Below the pieces are notes generated by a model. It was not told where the DNA came from. It saw nothing but the letters and a program-made list of their open reading frames with translations, and searched no databases. A stretch of DNA of 6,885 nucleotides from the NCBI GenBank assembly GCA_035551935.1, contig DASZMJ010000286.1, forward strand, positions 1-6,885, read 5' to 3'. Shown piece by piece: positions 6,478 to 6,885 of this stretch (positions are counted from its first letter, which is position 1; every line of letters begins with the position of its first letter). The stretch is from DASZMJ01 sp035551935 (GTDB lineage: Bacteria; Planctomycetota; Planctomycetia; Isosphaerales; Isosphaeraceae). A program made the position numbers and the translations under genes.

Positions 6478-6583
6478 TCTTCCCGAACCCGAAGCGCCAG
6501 CATGGGCCTCCCACCCGCGACGTGACGGTTCGGCCCATCGAGGGAGGAGAGGCGTTCATGCTGGCGCTTCGGGTTCGGGAGGA
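6478..6583. repeat. 24-bp perfect inverted repeat forming a large hairpin
   Basis: Bases 6481-6504 are the exact reverse complement of 6557-6580. Inside the arms, CCTCCC (6507-6512) also pairs with GGGAGG (6542-6547), extending the fold to a terminal loop of about 29 bases. Just outside, CT (6478-6479 positions C/T) and GA add partial pairing across one mismatch. A competing inner pairing exists: ATGGGCC (6502-6508) with GGCCCAT (6532-6538). It could be a palindromic intergenic (REP/MITE-like) element, a structured RNA or a bidirectional transcription block. No U-run follows on either side, which argues against a standard terminator. Confidence 0.9.
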
Positions 6584-6885
6584 ATGGTCGGCCGACATCG
6601 GGCGAGCGTGAACCCGGTACGCCCCGAGCTGCACCGAGGCGCGTTGGGTCCGTTTCGCGAGACGCGACGGGACGGCCGTCCTCGCCAACTCCCCGGCCCG
6701 GATCTGCACGACCTCGATCGTCACCGCGATTGCAACTCCGGAATGTCTGCCATCATGCCATCGAGGCATCAGGGAGGCGGACCATCCCCCTCCCGGGCCG
6801 TCCTCCCCATCCCTTAAGTTGGAAATCGAGCGGAGAACCGGCGGAAAAAAGACCGCAGGGTCCGCCGTGTGGACCGATCTCCTTA

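Larger units (their letters stand above)
6259..6885. other. long non-coding region with repeats, no convincing gene
   Basis: Open frames exist on both strands but read as low-complexity Arg/Pro/Gly-rich shadows, with no ribosome binding site and no recognised domain. The stretch holds an 18-bp direct repeat, a large inverted repeat (both listed separately) and an 8-bp inverted repeat, GGCGGACC (6776-6783) with GGTCCGCC (6859-6866). A minus-strand stretch near 6610-6745 has coding-like G/C third positions and could be a decayed gene fragment, but I cannot identify it. Confidence 0.5.

Noticed and set aside
5003..6769. Upstream part of a minus-strand open frame of 1048 codons that continues into the heme/copper gene
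   Set aside because: The residues before 5002 are low-complexity Arg/Gly/Pro text typical of an out-of-phase frame in GC-rich DNA. It overlaps the well-supported gene at 5107-6183 in another frame, and a clear Shine-Dalgarno and signal peptide mark the real start at 5002.
6584..6817. Plus-strand ORF of 77 codons at the right end
   Set aside because: It is Arg/Pro/His-rich with no domain and no good ribosome binding site (GGGAGG nearby belongs to the inverted repeat arm), so it is not supported as a gene.
6776..6866. 8-bp inverted repeat and short GGCGGA/TCCGCC hairpin near the right edge
   Set aside because: Arms of 6 to 8 bases are expected by chance at this GC content, and no U-run or gene context supports a function.

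Overview
The window looks like chromosomal DNA of a planctomycete, probably of the Isosphaeraceae type. Three things point that way: very high GC in the genes right of about 1250, an exported protein with a planctomycete LEPR-XLL-like N-terminal motif (LEARTLL), and a cytochrome c plus copper-monooxygenase-fold protein of a kind common in that phylum. This placement is inference from gene content, not from a marker gene.

Layout. Positions 1-913 (minus) hold a DUF3050 (heme-oxygenase-like fold) gene that runs off the left edge, preceded by a small unrecognised ORF in the same frame. Positions 914-1155 are AT-richer and non-coding and end in a strong hairpin terminator. Positions 1156-1230 (minus) are tRNA-Pro(CGG) with a good sigma70-like promoter. 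Back to back with it, a second sigma70-like promoter drives a plus-strand gene pair: cysK, then a JAMM/MPN+ metallopeptidase overlapping it by ATGA. A secreted, divergent staphylococcal-nuclease-like protein follows at 2918-3568 and ends at a hairpin terminator at 3584-3611.

From 3623 to 6183 two minus-strand genes converge on that terminator: an LEPR-XLL-type exported protein of unknown function (promoter at 6230-6258), and downstream of it a 459-residue secreted protein with one CxxCH heme site and a PHM/DBH-type copper fold retaining all six expected copper ligands. Positions 6184-6885 hold no convincing gene. They contain the promoter, an 18-bp direct repeat and a 24-bp perfect inverted repeat that could fold into a large hairpin.

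Functionally the cysK/JAMM pair resembles the actinobacterial CysM-Mec arrangement, in which a JAMM peptidase releases cysteine from a small sulfur-carrier protein, but no carrier gene lies here. The heme/copper protein and the LEPR-XLL protein act outside the cytoplasm. The DUF3050 segment is compositionally different and lies next to the tRNA 3' end, so it may be acquired DNA. No CRISPR array, insertion sequence or complete mobile element was seen.
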